The position numbers and the translations under genes are program-made. This document shows, in pieces, positions 14,975-22,957 of a DNA stretch of 40,368 bases. The notes beneath the pieces are model-generated. The model was not told where the DNA came from and searched no databases. It was given only the letters and a program-made list of their open reading frames with translations. The first letter of the stretch is position 1. Each line of letters begins with the position of its first letter. Source of the DNA: Lachnospiraceae bacterium (lineage in GTDB: Bacteria > Bacillota > Clostridia > Lachnospirales > Lachnospiraceae); the NCBI GenBank assembly GCA_030526195.1, contig JAUNDG010000019.1, positions 4,925 through 45,292 on the forward strand, read 5' to 3'.

Positions 14975-16627
14975 TTACGTGTTCTGCAGAGCGTCCATCA
15001 TGGCCGGGATCAGCTGCTTCTTACGGGATACCACCTGCGGCAGAACGCAGCTGCCGCCCTCGGCGGTGATCTTGAAGGCCTCCGCGATCAGCGCTTCCGC
15101 ACCGTCCCCAAAATACAGCAGTTCCGTATCTTCCGTCATGATGTTGGTCAGCATGTAGAAGACCATGGTGATGCCGTTTTTGCCGCATTCCTCCCGCATC
15201 ATGGGGATGATCCGCTCCCGGATGTTGTCCAGATTTTCCTGACTCATGGAGCTGATCTGACCAACACCGAATACGGTGGTGCCGAAAACGAACTTTTTGA
15301 AGTCCTGATAGAAGATCTCCTCCGCTGTCTTGTGAGACAGGTCGGAGCCGGCTTTGAACATGGCTTCTGCGAATTTTTCCAGGTCGATCCCCGCAATCTG
15401 CGCCAGTTCCCGGGCCGCGATCTCATCCAGCACCGTGGCGGTGGGGGATCGGAACATCAGCGTATCCGACAGAATGGCCGCGCACAAAAGCCCCGCGATG
15501 GTGGGCTCAATATCGAGATGTTTTTCATGGTAAATGCGATTGATGATGGTGGCGGTGCAGCCCACCGGCTCCCCACGGAAATACACCGGCTGGCGGGTCT
15601 CCACAGTCCCGATGCGGTGATGATCCACGATCTCCAGGATTTCCGCCTGTTCCAGGTTATCAACGGCCTGGGACATCTCGGAATGGTCCACCAAAATGAC
15701 TTTTTTGCGTGTCACATTGATGAGGTTTCGTCTGGAAACAGTGCCGATGTAACGGTCGCGACGATCCAGCACCGGGAAGTCACGATGACGCACACGCCCC
15801 ATGGTTTCCTTAATATTATCCACGAAATCATCGGTGTGGAAGCAGATGATGCCCTCCCGGGTCATCAAGTGATCGATGGGGATACTCTGACCGATGAGAC
15901 GGGCGGCTGTGTAGGTGTCAAGCTTTGTGACGATGACCACACAATCCTTTTCATCCGCTGCCTGACGCACCCGCTCTGAGACCGCATCACTCAGGCACAG
16001 CACCAGACAACTGGCGCCGCAGGCGATGGCCATCAGCTGGGCATCCTCCCGATTGCCCAGGATCACCAGGTCATCGGGATCCATGGCTTCCTTAAGCTGT
16101 TCCGGCAGCGCGGCCCCCACCAGCACCTTGCCCTTCACGAAATAGCCGTGGGGATTGCCCACCGCCACCGTGCCCTGCAGGGTGCGGGCGATGGCCCGGT
16201 ACTGGGTTCTGGCCTCCGCCAGAGCCGTCATGGACTGCGCATCCATATAGTAATTGGCAATGTCACCGATGGTGATGATGCCCTTCAGTTTATCGTTGGC
16301 ATCTGTGATGGGCAGTGTGCGGCTCCCCGCCGTGCCCATCTGATCCCAGGCTTCCTTTACGGAAATGTGTTCGTCGACGCCGGGGGTTTCGTGGAACTGC
16401 ATGTCCCGAACCTGGGTCCCCACATCCGGCAGATAGCCGGGACGGGGCACATCAAAATAACGGAGGACAAACTCCGTTTCCTCATTGGTTTCACCGGCCC
16501 GCATGGCCCGGAAGAACCCCTCATCTGTTCTGTTTTTAATGTCGGCGTAAGCGATCGCCGAACAAATGGAATCTGTATCCGGATTTTTATGCCCGACAAT
16601 GTAGACCGGGCGCATTTTCTCTTTCAT
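14975..16627 (-). CDS. Manganese-dependent inorganic pyrophosphatase with CBS-DRTGG regulatory insert
   Basis: This 550-residue family II pyrophosphatase hydrolyses PPi to phosphate. The DHH domain is split: GHKNPDTDS (12-20) lies at the N-terminus, and the VDHSE and VDHH motifs come after a large insert. That insert (about 70-305) contains two CBS halves (EAWDQMGTAGSRTLPI and VDNIKETMGRVRHRDFPV) around a DRTGG domain, as in the adenine-nucleotide-regulated clostridial enzymes where AMP inhibits and diadenosine polyphosphates activate. The DHHA2 domain with SRKKQ near the C-terminus completes it. GGAG lies 11 bases before ATG 16627; an 8-bp hairpin (16645-16669) abuts that site on its 5' side. 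Very secure as to family; regulation is by homology. Confidence 0.95.
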   Translation of the reverse strand: MKEKMRPVYIVGHKNPDTDSICSAIAYADIKNRTDEGFFRAMRAGETNEETEFVLRYFDVPRPGYLPDVGTQVRDMQFHETPGVDEHISVKEAWDQMGTAGSRTLPITDANDKLKGIITIGDIANYYMDAQSMTALAEARTQYRAIARTLQGTVAVGNPHGYFVKGKVLVGAALPEQLKEAMDPDDLVILGNREDAQLMAIACGASCLVLCLSDAVSERVRQAADEKDCVVIVTKLDTYTAARLIGQSIPIDHLMTREGIICFHTDDFVDNIKETMGRVRHRDFPVLDRRDRYIGTVSRRNLINVTRKKVILVDHSEMSQAVDNLEQAEILEIVDHHRIGTVETRQPVYFRGEPVGCTATIINRIYHEKHLDIEPTIAGLLCAAILSDTLMFRSPTATVLDEIAARELAQIAGIDLEKFAEAMFKAGSDLSHKTAEEIFYQDFKKFVFGTTVFGVGQISSMSQENLDNIRERIIPMMREECGKNGITMVFYMLTNIMTEDTELLYFGDGAEALIAEAFKITAEGGSCVLPQVVSRKKQLIPAMMDALQNT

Positions 16628-16773
16628 ATATCTAACATCTCCTTCATGCGGCTCTTGCTCTGCCGCATGTCACCGGTGCAAACCGTCATCGCCGGTGTCT
16701 CTTTTTTCGGTGCTGATCGCAGTATCAGCACCATTTATTTGTCGGTATGGCCAGACATCACCGGCGTTGGTTT
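16628..16773. other. Spacer with two hairpins before the pyrophosphatase gene
   Basis: Perfect inverted repeats CATGCGGC/GCCGCATG at 16645-16669 and GGTGCTGAT/ATCAGCACC at 16709-16732. The first ends right at the pyrophosphatase ribosome binding site. The second is followed by A-rich rather than T-rich sequence on the coding strand, so it is not a convincing terminator for the upstream gene. Confidence 0.55.
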
Positions 16774-17241
16774 CTATCGCGCCGTGGCAGCGTCCCGACC
16801 TGTAGCCGGACAAAAAAGCGCAAGTTTCGCTGAACGGGACAGTTTCTTCACCGCAGCCTCCCGCTTCATCGCCGCCTGCTTTGTGGCCCATATTTCGTAA
16901 TAAACCGGGGTGACCGGTCGCCGCGTCTTGGTATAGCGCGCCCCTTTGCCGCTGTTGTGGGCTGCGATGCGCTTCTTCATATCGTTGGTCCACCCGGTAT
17001 ACAGGGTGTCATCGGCACAGCGCACCATATACATCACATTAGTGCCCGGCTGCGGCCAATGGTCCGCCGCCTCTTCGGTCATACTGACACACTTGATCGG
17101 TTGAGCTATGTCCGGCAGATCGTTCGTCAATTCCGCAACCGACTCGGTGCCTGACTCAGCGACCGATTCAGCTACTATTTCGGTCATCGCCGAGAGGCTT
17201 TGCTCTCGATCCCTTCCATCCGTCTTTATCCGCTGCCTCAT
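16774..17241 (-). CDS. GIY-YIG domain protein (UPF0213/YhbQ-like) with long N-terminal extension
   Basis: This 155-residue protein has a C-terminal single GIY-YIG nuclease-type domain (about 68-150) starting with [17 protein letters not shown], where Y71-M-V and Y81-T-G are the GIY and YIG positions. R91 and the KKL(S)R stretch near the C-terminus also fit. Related YhbQ/UPF0213 proteins are about 90-100 residues, so the first 65 residues are an addition, including a low-complexity repeat ([16 protein letters not shown]). Its ATG overlaps the exonuclease stop (ATGA) with GGAG 5 bases upstream, so it is co-translated with exonuclease III. A role in DNA processing is plausible from domain and neighbour but unproven. 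Confidence 0.85.
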   Translation of the reverse strand: MRQRIKTDGRDREQSLSAMTEIVAESVAESGTESVAELTNDLPDIAQPIKCVSMTEEAADHWPQPGTNVMYMVRCADDTLYTGWTNDMKKRIAAHNSGKGARYTKTRRPVTPVYYEIWATKQAAMKREAAVKKLSRSAKLALFCPATGRDAATAR

Positions 17242-17990
17242 GACAACTCCAACGCCACCGGGCAGTGATCCGAACCGTAAATATCCGTCAGGATATCCGC
17301 TGCCACCAGCCGATCCTTCAGCGCCTCCGATACGATCACGTAATCGATGCGCCACCCGGCATTTTTTTCACGGGCATGGAAACGGTAGGACCACCAGGAA
17401 TACACATCCCGGGTGTCCGGATTAAAATACCGCCAGGTATCAATGAAACCGCTGTCCAGCAGCACCGTCATTTTCTCACGTTCTTCATCGGAGAAACCCG
17501 CATTGTGGCGGTTTGATTTGGGATTCTTCAGGTCGATCTCCGTGTGCGCCACATTGAGATCACCGCAGAAGACCACCGGTTTGACCGCCTCCAGGTTTTT
17601 TAAGTACCTCAAAAACGCCTCTTCCCACTGCATGCGGTAATCGAGACGTTTTAAGCCATCCTGTGAGTTGGGGGTATACACCGTCACAAGATAGAAATCT
17701 TCAAATTCAGCCGTTATGACACGCCCTTCCGTATCATGGATCGGGTCCCCGATACCGTAGGTCACCGCCAGCGGCGGGATCCGCGTGAAAATGGCGGTCC
17801 CGGAGTACCCTTTCTTTTCGGCATAATTAAAATACTGTTCATAGCCCGGGAGGGAGAGCTCCACCTGACCGGCCTGGAGCTTTGTCTCCTGCAGACAGAC
17901 CACATCTGCATCAAAGCCGGCAAAAATCTCCTCAAACCCTTTTTTCAGAACAGCCCGCAGTCCGTTTACGTTCCAGGAAATAATTTTCAA
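17238..17990 (-). CDS. xth: Exonuclease III / AP endonuclease
   Basis: Exonuclease III (ExoA/Xth) cuts DNA 5' of abasic sites in base excision repair and has 3'-5' exonuclease activity. The 250-residue protein carries the whole active site: N7 (SWNVNG), E35 (LQETK), the GDLNVAH motif and D241-H242 in GSDHCPV. It starts with TTG at 17990, which overlaps the TGA of the upstream small membrane protein gene; GAGG lies 10 bases upstream. No nearby ATG would preserve the conserved [10 protein letters not shown] start. Coupled to the GIY-YIG gene downstream. Confidence 0.95.
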   Translation of the reverse strand: MKIISWNVNGLRAVLKKGFEEIFAGFDADVVCLQETKLQAGQVELSLPGYEQYFNYAEKKGYSGTAIFTRIPPLAVTYGIGDPIHDTEGRVITAEFEDFYLVTVYTPNSQDGLKRLDYRMQWEEAFLRYLKNLEAVKPVVFCGDLNVAHTEIDLKNPKSNRHNAGFSDEEREKMTVLLDSGFIDTWRYFNPDTRDVYSWWSYRFHAREKNAGWRIDYVIVSEALKDRLVAADILTDIYGSDHCPVALELS

Positions 17991-18229
17991 TCTTCGAACG
18001 CCTCGAACTCTTCAAAATCATCATAATCGTAATCGCGGTCTTTGTTCCAAATCTTGGCAATCAGAAGGCCGATCACCACACCCAGTGCCAGAACGGCTCC
18101 CAGGATGATGCATTTCTGAGCCGGTGTGAATTCTCTGGTCATTAAAACACCGGTTTTTCTTCTGGCCGCTTTATAACCGGCCTCGAAGGCTTCGGCAACA
18201 CCATTACCCGCTTTCTTAATTGAACCCAT
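17987..18229 (-). CDS. Small single-pass membrane protein, acidic C-terminus
   Basis: This is an 80-residue protein of unknown function. It has a basic N-terminal half ([13 protein letters not shown]), one hydrophobic helix (about 40-59, [20 protein letters not shown]) and a strongly acidic tail ([17 protein letters not shown]). Shape resembles YtxH-like membrane proteins but I see no diagnostic motif. ATG 18229 has AAAGGAG 6 bases upstream. Its stop codon overlaps the TTG start of exonuclease III, so the two are translationally coupled. A repeat element lies directly upstream (18349-18511). Confidence 0.75.
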   Translation of the reverse strand: MGSIKKAGNGVAEAFEAGYKAARRKTGVLMTREFTPAQKCIILGAVLALGVVIGLLIAKIWNKDRDYDYDDFEEFEAFED

Positions 18230-18348
18230 TGTATACTCCTTTCTTACGAGAGATACCACCATCCTTCTTCGTCAGACACTCCGTCTTTGAAGCGAAGGAC
18301 CAATCGCTCAAGATGTAACTTATACGACGCGAAGGACGGCTTTCTATC

Positions 18349-18511
18349 GGTAAAGCGGACACTCGCAATCCACTTCGCTACTTGCTCGTGAACCGCAGCT
18401 ACCTTCGGTAGCCCATCAGCAGGGGCTTTTACCCCTGCTGATGCAAGCTTCCCCCGTAACCCTCGCTTAAGACTCTGCGTCTTTGAAGCGGGGGAATGCT
18501 TGCTGCAGTTC
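18349..18511 (-). repeat. Hairpin-rich dispersed repeat, copy 1
   Basis: Read on the minus strand it begins GAACTGCAGCAAGC, then a CCCCCGCTTC hairpin with GCAGA loop (here slightly decayed on one arm), then CAGCAGGGG/CCCCTGCTG and GCTACC/GGTAGC hairpins, then AGCAAGTAGCGAAG. It is almost identical to 36673-36852 over about 160 bases, lacking one short block present there. It starts 31 bases after the T-run of the terminator at 18543-18579, in the same orientation. Confidence 0.85.
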
Positions 18512-18542
18512 ACCTTCTTTGATGATACCATGATTTTTCGGC

Positions 18543-18579
18543 AAAAAAAAGAATGGTGTGAGGGTTTCACACCATTCTT
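18543..18579 (-). terminator. Terminator of the L,D-transpeptidase gene
   Basis: A 13-bp stem (AAGAATGGTGTGA with TCACACCATTCTT), 5-base loop, followed on the minus strand by eight T. It lies about 55 bases past the stop codon. Confidence 0.88.
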
Positions 18580-18633
18580 TTGCATAACACTTTTGTTGTG
18601 CGTGATGGGCAGCCAGGGGCTGTCTGTCACTTT

Positions 18634-21600
18634 TTACGGCAGATAGTAACCGCCATAGTAGTTTCTGGTATCGGTATAACCGTAGTTACCTGTGTAGGCC
18701 GGGTCAGTCGGGTCGACCGGTGTTGAACCTGTCATCTTCGGCTGCGGCACGATACCTGTGATCATCGGATATTCGCCGGCGCGAATCCATGCCGGAGAAC
18801 CGATCGGTACGTAGGCGTAGATCCAGAAAGCGTTTCTGACGGCGACACGCATACAGCCATGAGAAGCTCTCTGACCCAGCAGGTTGTAGGTGCCGGCATC
18901 CAGGTTGTGGTCGTTGGCATAACCGCAGGCCACGGAGTGGATGTATTCACCGTCTGTGGTGTTGATCAGAGAAACGTACTGACCATAGGACGGACCCATC
19001 AGTTCCTGCCAGTTCTTCTGAGCACGAACATAAGAGTTACCAAGGTTCGTGTCATTGGGCGGCAGACCCGGAGACATCTTGAAGGCACAGACCGGAGTGT
19101 TGTAAGCGTTTGTACCCGGATATGTGGCCAGGACGATGATCCAGCAGTTCACGGTATCGATCATCAAACCGTAAGCGGTATTGATACCGGTCTGGTTGAT
19201 CCGTTTGTAGTTGTTATGGTTGTTGATCAGGATGTTGTTCTTCGCGACCTTCTGCCACTTGGTTGAGGACATCATCCACGGTCTGGCATCCAGGGCACCG
19301 CCGTTCTTGCCATCCCAATAGTAATAGTAGCCTTCCTTGAAGACACCACCGGACTGGTAAACTCTGTGCCAGCCTGTCCACAGGGCGCCGTTCTTGTCAA
19401 CGAAAGCATTGCCGATATAAGCGCTCTTCAGCGGCTTGCCGCTGCTGTAGTAGTAAAATGTGCCATTCAGATTATTCCAGCCGTTGGCCACAGAGGTCTT
19501 GTTCAGGATCCACTTGGAACCGGCGCTGGGTGAACTCTGCAGCACGATCAGTGTGCCGTCAGCAGCACTGTTGCCTGTGGTGGTGATGTAGCGGCCGTCT
19601 TTGGCTTTCAGATAGACAGAACCATCAAGATCACCGGTGGGCACGACCTGCCACTGGTAAGCGGATGTCTGCTGAACAACCTTGTTAGAGGAAACACCGA
19701 CATATTTGTTGGTGCGCAGGTTCTGCATGGTGGCCTTATCACCGGAAACGGTGATATTAAACATCTGAGACGTGATCTTCTTCTTCAGATAGATCTGATA
19801 CTGCAGACCTTCGGTTGTGGCTCGAGCCGGTGTATCAAAGATCTGTGTACGACCAGCCTTGACAGCAGAAGCGATTTCATAAGTACCGTTTGTCGGTAAA
19901 CCGGCTGTTGACGGGACGATGATCCATCTCTGAGCCATGCTTTTGGAGAAGGCTTCCTGATAGATCTGAACGTTGCGGTTTTCTTCATCTTTACCGTTCT
20001 CAACGTCCATACACAGCGGTGTGGTGCCGTTAAGCTTTAATTCAGAATACAGACGATAGTAACCTTCGCTGTCCTTCTTAATGGTCCACAGCTGTGAGCT
20101 GGCATAAGACATATGGCCGATATCAACATTGGTGTTGTTGGCTGCCTTGCCACCCGCCAGACCGACAGCCTTACCGGATGCCAGGTTTGTGATGTAATAC
20201 TTGCTGTTGCCTGCCGGTGTCAGCAGGAATTTCTGTGTATCGGCATTCTTCTGGCTGTTGATCTGGATGTTGCTGCCGGATCTCATTTCCGGATTGCCGA
20301 TTGTCAGAGTCTTGGTTGAGGTGTCGGATGCGCTTGTGGAGCCAGCACCTGTATGGATTTCATAGATACCCTTCGCCAGATTGGTATCGGCGAAGTTACG
20401 TGTAGTGGACTTTACAAAGGCCCATTTCTGAGCATCGGCATCAGCCCAGGCACCCAACTGGACGTTAGCGCCGTTGCTACCTTCTGTGGCGATATTACCG
20501 GAGCCGTCCACAACCGTCAGGCAGGAAGCGGAATCTGCCATTTTAATGGAGCAGGAACCATCCTTATTAGCCAGAACTGTGAAGATCTGAGCGGCTGTGC
20601 CGTTAGCCTTATGCTGACGGACATTGGTGCCCGGTGTCAGTAAACCGTCCTTGCAGTCAAACACACGGGTACGGGCACCCCAGGGGGTGAAGGTGTAGCG
20701 GCCGGAATCGACTTTTGTCACATAGAAAAGCTGCGGTTCGGAATCCTTGCCGACTGTGTACTGATAAATATCCAGGTTGGCATCCTGAACGGATGAACCG
20801 GAATGGTTGTCAATATCAAGAGCATACGGTGTGGAAAGTGTATCTGTCAGGACGGAGCTGATGGTATACCAGCCTTCATCCAGCTGAACAATGCTTCTGA
20901 CATCGGCGGATGCATCTGTCAGTGTCCACTTCTGGCTGTCAAGACCACGCCATGTGCCAAGAGCGACGTTGAGGCCGTCAGCGGCTTTTGCTGCCGGCAC
21001 ACCTGTTTTGCTTTCGATCGTCAGGCAGGTATTGGCCTGAGCATTCTTGAATTCATAAGTACCATCGGCATTCTTGATGGCCTTGAATTCCTGAGCGATG
21101 GTGCCGTTTGATTTGTACTGACGGACGTTGGTGCCATTCACATAAGCACCGCTTTCGCAGTCGAAGACACGCTGGATCGCACAGTTGGCGACGAACTGAT
21201 AGTGATCGGCTTTGTTCAGAACCTTCTTAATATAGAACATCTGAGCTTCGGCGCCGGCGGCCTTCTTCATAACGTCAAGGTTGGCACGTGTCAGCGTTGT
21301 ACCGGAACCCTTATCGATATCCAGAGCATAGCTGTTGCCTGCATCATCCTGAAGCTTTGACTCCACATAGTACCAGCCTTCGGCGATACCACCGGTTGTC
21401 CGGGCATCGGGGGAAGCCGGGTTGAAGAGCCACTTCTGACCGCGGGCATTGGCCCATGTGCCAAGCTCGACATTGGCACCGTCAACAGCCTTGTTGCCTT
21501 TAACCGTCATACAGGTGTTGCCGTTGGCCACACGCAGCTGGAAGGCATCGACTGTATCGGTTGACAGCACGTAGAAGCACTGAGCTGCTGTGCCGTTTGA

Positions 21601-22779
21601 TTTATGCTGGCGGATGTTTGTACCCGGGTTGGCGGACCCGTTGTCACAGTCAAGCGCATATTTGTCATTACCGAAGGGCTTAAAGGAATACAGACCCTTG
21701 GCTGCATCCACAGCGATCACATAGAAGAGCTGGGAATCCAGCACGTTAGTGCTGTCGAGAGCGAAGATATCGGCGTTGGCATCCTTTGTGGCACTGCCGG
21801 CACCGGCTTCGATATCCAGAGCATAGGTAGCTGAGATCTCAGAAAGATCTGACGTGATGACATACCAGCCTTCAGCCAGATCGGTGATGGGCTGATTCGG
21901 GCCGCTGGGGGCACCGTTCATGGCATCCTCATCCAGAGCTGCCAGAGCGCTCATATCTTCCGGGATCCCCTCTGTCACGATGGTGAGGGCGGACTCACCG
22001 GCAAAATCCGGCTGAAGCTCTGTCATTTCCTCAAGAACAGCATCGTTCTGAAGATACAGCACGTTATCGGAAGCCACAGTCAGGCTGATAGCCTTTTCAC
22101 CCAGTGTTTCCGGAGCCTTTTCCATATCCAGAGCAATGGCAGAGGGCTGAATGAAATCAGCAAAAACTTCGCTGCCGATGGCCTTGACGCTGGCCGGCAC
22201 ATAGACCTTTGTCAGCTTCTGAGCACCATAGAAGGCTCTGGCCCGGATAGCTGTTGTGCCGGCGGCCACGGCAAAGGCATCCTTGCCGGCAGCGGACGGG
22301 TAAAGCACCAGTTCCAGACCGTCCTCAGTCTTTTCATAGAGAGCGCCATTTCTGACAAAGAGAGATTCATTGCCTTCTTTGACAACGATCTCGGCCAGAT
22401 CGGCCAGACGTGATCCGCCGCCAAAGCTTGTCAGCTCGGCCGGAATAATCAGCTTCTTAAGACCAGCGGCACCGGAGAAGGCATTCTCAGCCACGCCGGT
22501 AACGGTATAGGTTTCTTCATATTCCGTCGTGATCGTGGACGGGATTTCAAAGACCTCACCCGGTTCCACCACAGACTGGATCTCACAGGTTGTGAGGCTT
22601 GTGACGGTATAGGCCACGCCGTCGATTTCCAGATGGGAACCGGTCGGATCCATCTCAATGACCTCTGTGTCCCCATTCAGAGCTTCGGGGCTGTCTGTCG
22701 GTTCCGCCAGTGCAAGGCTTGAAAACAGTTCCAATGCCATTGCTGCCGACAAAAGGCCCGCTAATAATTTTTTCTTCAT
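18634..22779 (-). CDS. Secreted L,D-transpeptidase with BspA-like and ricin-type repeats
   Basis: This is a very large (1381-residue) secreted wall enzyme. Order: signal peptide (1-25, ending SLALA-EP); BspA-like leucine-rich repeats (about 70-225, FSGAAGLKKLIIP, FYGAQKLTKVYVP); three ~165-residue repeats with paired ricin-type QxW lectin units (about 298-798, ending QKWLF, QKWTL, QKWAF); further ricin-like units to about 1110 (SQLWTI, AQRWII); and a tryptophan/tyrosine-rich linker. A YkuD-type L,D-transpeptidase domain follows, with its histidine in EYIHSVACGY and active-site motif S1306-H-G-C1309-M-R. L,D-transpeptidases form 3-3 peptidoglycan cross-links; the repeats probably direct binding to glycans. 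GGGAG lies 8 bases before the ATG. The gene has its own promoter and terminator. Substrate specificity of the lectin part is unknown. Confidence 0.92.
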   Translation of the reverse strand: MKKKLLAGLLSAAMALELFSSLALAEPTDSPEALNGDTEVIEMDPTGSHLEIDGVAYTVTSLTTCEIQSVVEPGEVFEIPSTITTEYEETYTVTGVAENAFSGAAGLKKLIIPAELTSFGGGSRLADLAEIVVKEGNESLFVRNGALYEKTEDGLELVLYPSAAGKDAFAVAAGTTAIRARAFYGAQKLTKVYVPASVKAIGSEVFADFIQPSAIALDMEKAPETLGEKAISLTVASDNVLYLQNDAVLEEMTELQPDFAGESALTIVTEGIPEDMSALAALDEDAMNGAPSGPNQPITDLAEGWYVITSDLSEISATYALDIEAGAGSATKDANADIFALDSTNVLDSQLFYVIAVDAAKGLYSFKPFGNDKYALDCDNGSANPGTNIRQHKSNGTAAQCFYVLSTDTVDAFQLRVANGNTCMTVKGNKAVDGANVELGTWANARGQKWLFNPASPDARTTGGIAEGWYYVESKLQDDAGNSYALDIDKGSGTTLTRANLDVMKKAAGAEAQMFYIKKVLNKADHYQFVANCAIQRVFDCESGAYVNGTNVRQYKSNGTIAQEFKAIKNADGTYEFKNAQANTCLTIESKTGVPAAKAADGLNVALGTWRGLDSQKWTLTDASADVRSIVQLDEGWYTISSVLTDTLSTPYALDIDNHSGSSVQDANLDIYQYTVGKDSEPQLFYVTKVDSGRYTFTPWGARTRVFDCKDGLLTPGTNVRQHKANGTAAQIFTVLANKDGSCSIKMADSASCLTVVDGSGNIATEGSNGANVQLGAWADADAQKWAFVKSTTRNFADTNLAKGIYEIHTGAGSTSASDTSTKTLTIGNPEMRSGSNIQINSQKNADTQKFLLTPAGNSKYYITNLASGKAVGLAGGKAANNTNVDIGHMSYASSQLWTIKKDSEGYYRLYSELKLNGTTPLCMDVENGKDEENRNVQIYQEAFSKSMAQRWIIVPSTAGLPTNGTYEIASAVKAGRTQIFDTPARATTEGLQYQIYLKKKITSQMFNITVSGDKATMQNLRTNKYVGVSSNKVVQQTSAYQWQVVPTGDLDGSVYLKAKDGRYITTTGNSAADGTLIVLQSSPSAGSKWILNKTSVANGWNNLNGTFYYYSSGKPLKSAYIGNAFVDKNGALWTGWHRVYQSGGVFKEGYYYYWDGKNGGALDARPWMMSSTKWQKVAKNNILINNHNNYKRINQTGINTAYGLMIDTVNCWIIVLATYPGTNAYNTPVCAFKMSPGLPPNDTNLGNSYVRAQKNWQELMGPSYGQYVSLINTTDGEYIHSVACGYANDHNLDAGTYNLLGQRASHGCMRVAVRNAFWIYAYVPIGSPAWIRAGEYPMITGIVPQPKMTGSTPVDPTDPAYTGNYGYTDTRNYYGGYYLP

Positions 22780-22822
22780 ATCAATTACTCCCTTATAGTA
22801 TCAAATAGGAATAGTCCTTTTT

Positions 22823-22851
22823 ATCATACTCTATTTAGCAAATCCACGCAA
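22823..22851 (-). promoter_or_regulatory. Promoter of the L,D-transpeptidase gene
   Basis: Minus-strand TTGCGT (22846-22851), 17 bases, then TATGAT (22823-22828), about 45 bases before the start codon. The -10 is good, the -35 only half matches. Confidence 0.45.
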
Positions 22852-22957
22852 CGGATGGGCTCCCGAAAGAAAGCGCCTTTTAGAATTTTTAACGATTCCT
22901 TCACTTTTGCATTAGAAACCATCCATTTTTCAGCCATATTTCCCATAGGGGTCGGCC

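Larger units (their letters stand above)
18230..18633. other. Spacer holding repeat element copy 1 and the L,D-transpeptidase terminator
   Basis: Between the small membrane protein gene and the L,D-transpeptidase gene there is the repeat element (18349-18511), the terminator (18543-18579) and, at about 18255-18300, a further CTTCAAAGAC-type hairpin resembling the one at the element's other end. An open frame running through the element also occurs in the copy at 36.7 kb, where it simply follows the repeated DNA; I do not call it a gene. Confidence 0.7.

Noticed and set aside
16709-16732. Terminator after the GIY-YIG gene
   Set aside because: The stem is perfect but on the coding strand it is followed by an A-run, not T; kept only as a hairpin.
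18244-18630. Open frame through repeat copy 1 (and a similar one on the plus strand at 36605-36865)
   Set aside because: The shared peptide simply follows shared repeat DNA full of hairpins; no start with a ribosome binding site, and the ends differ between copies.
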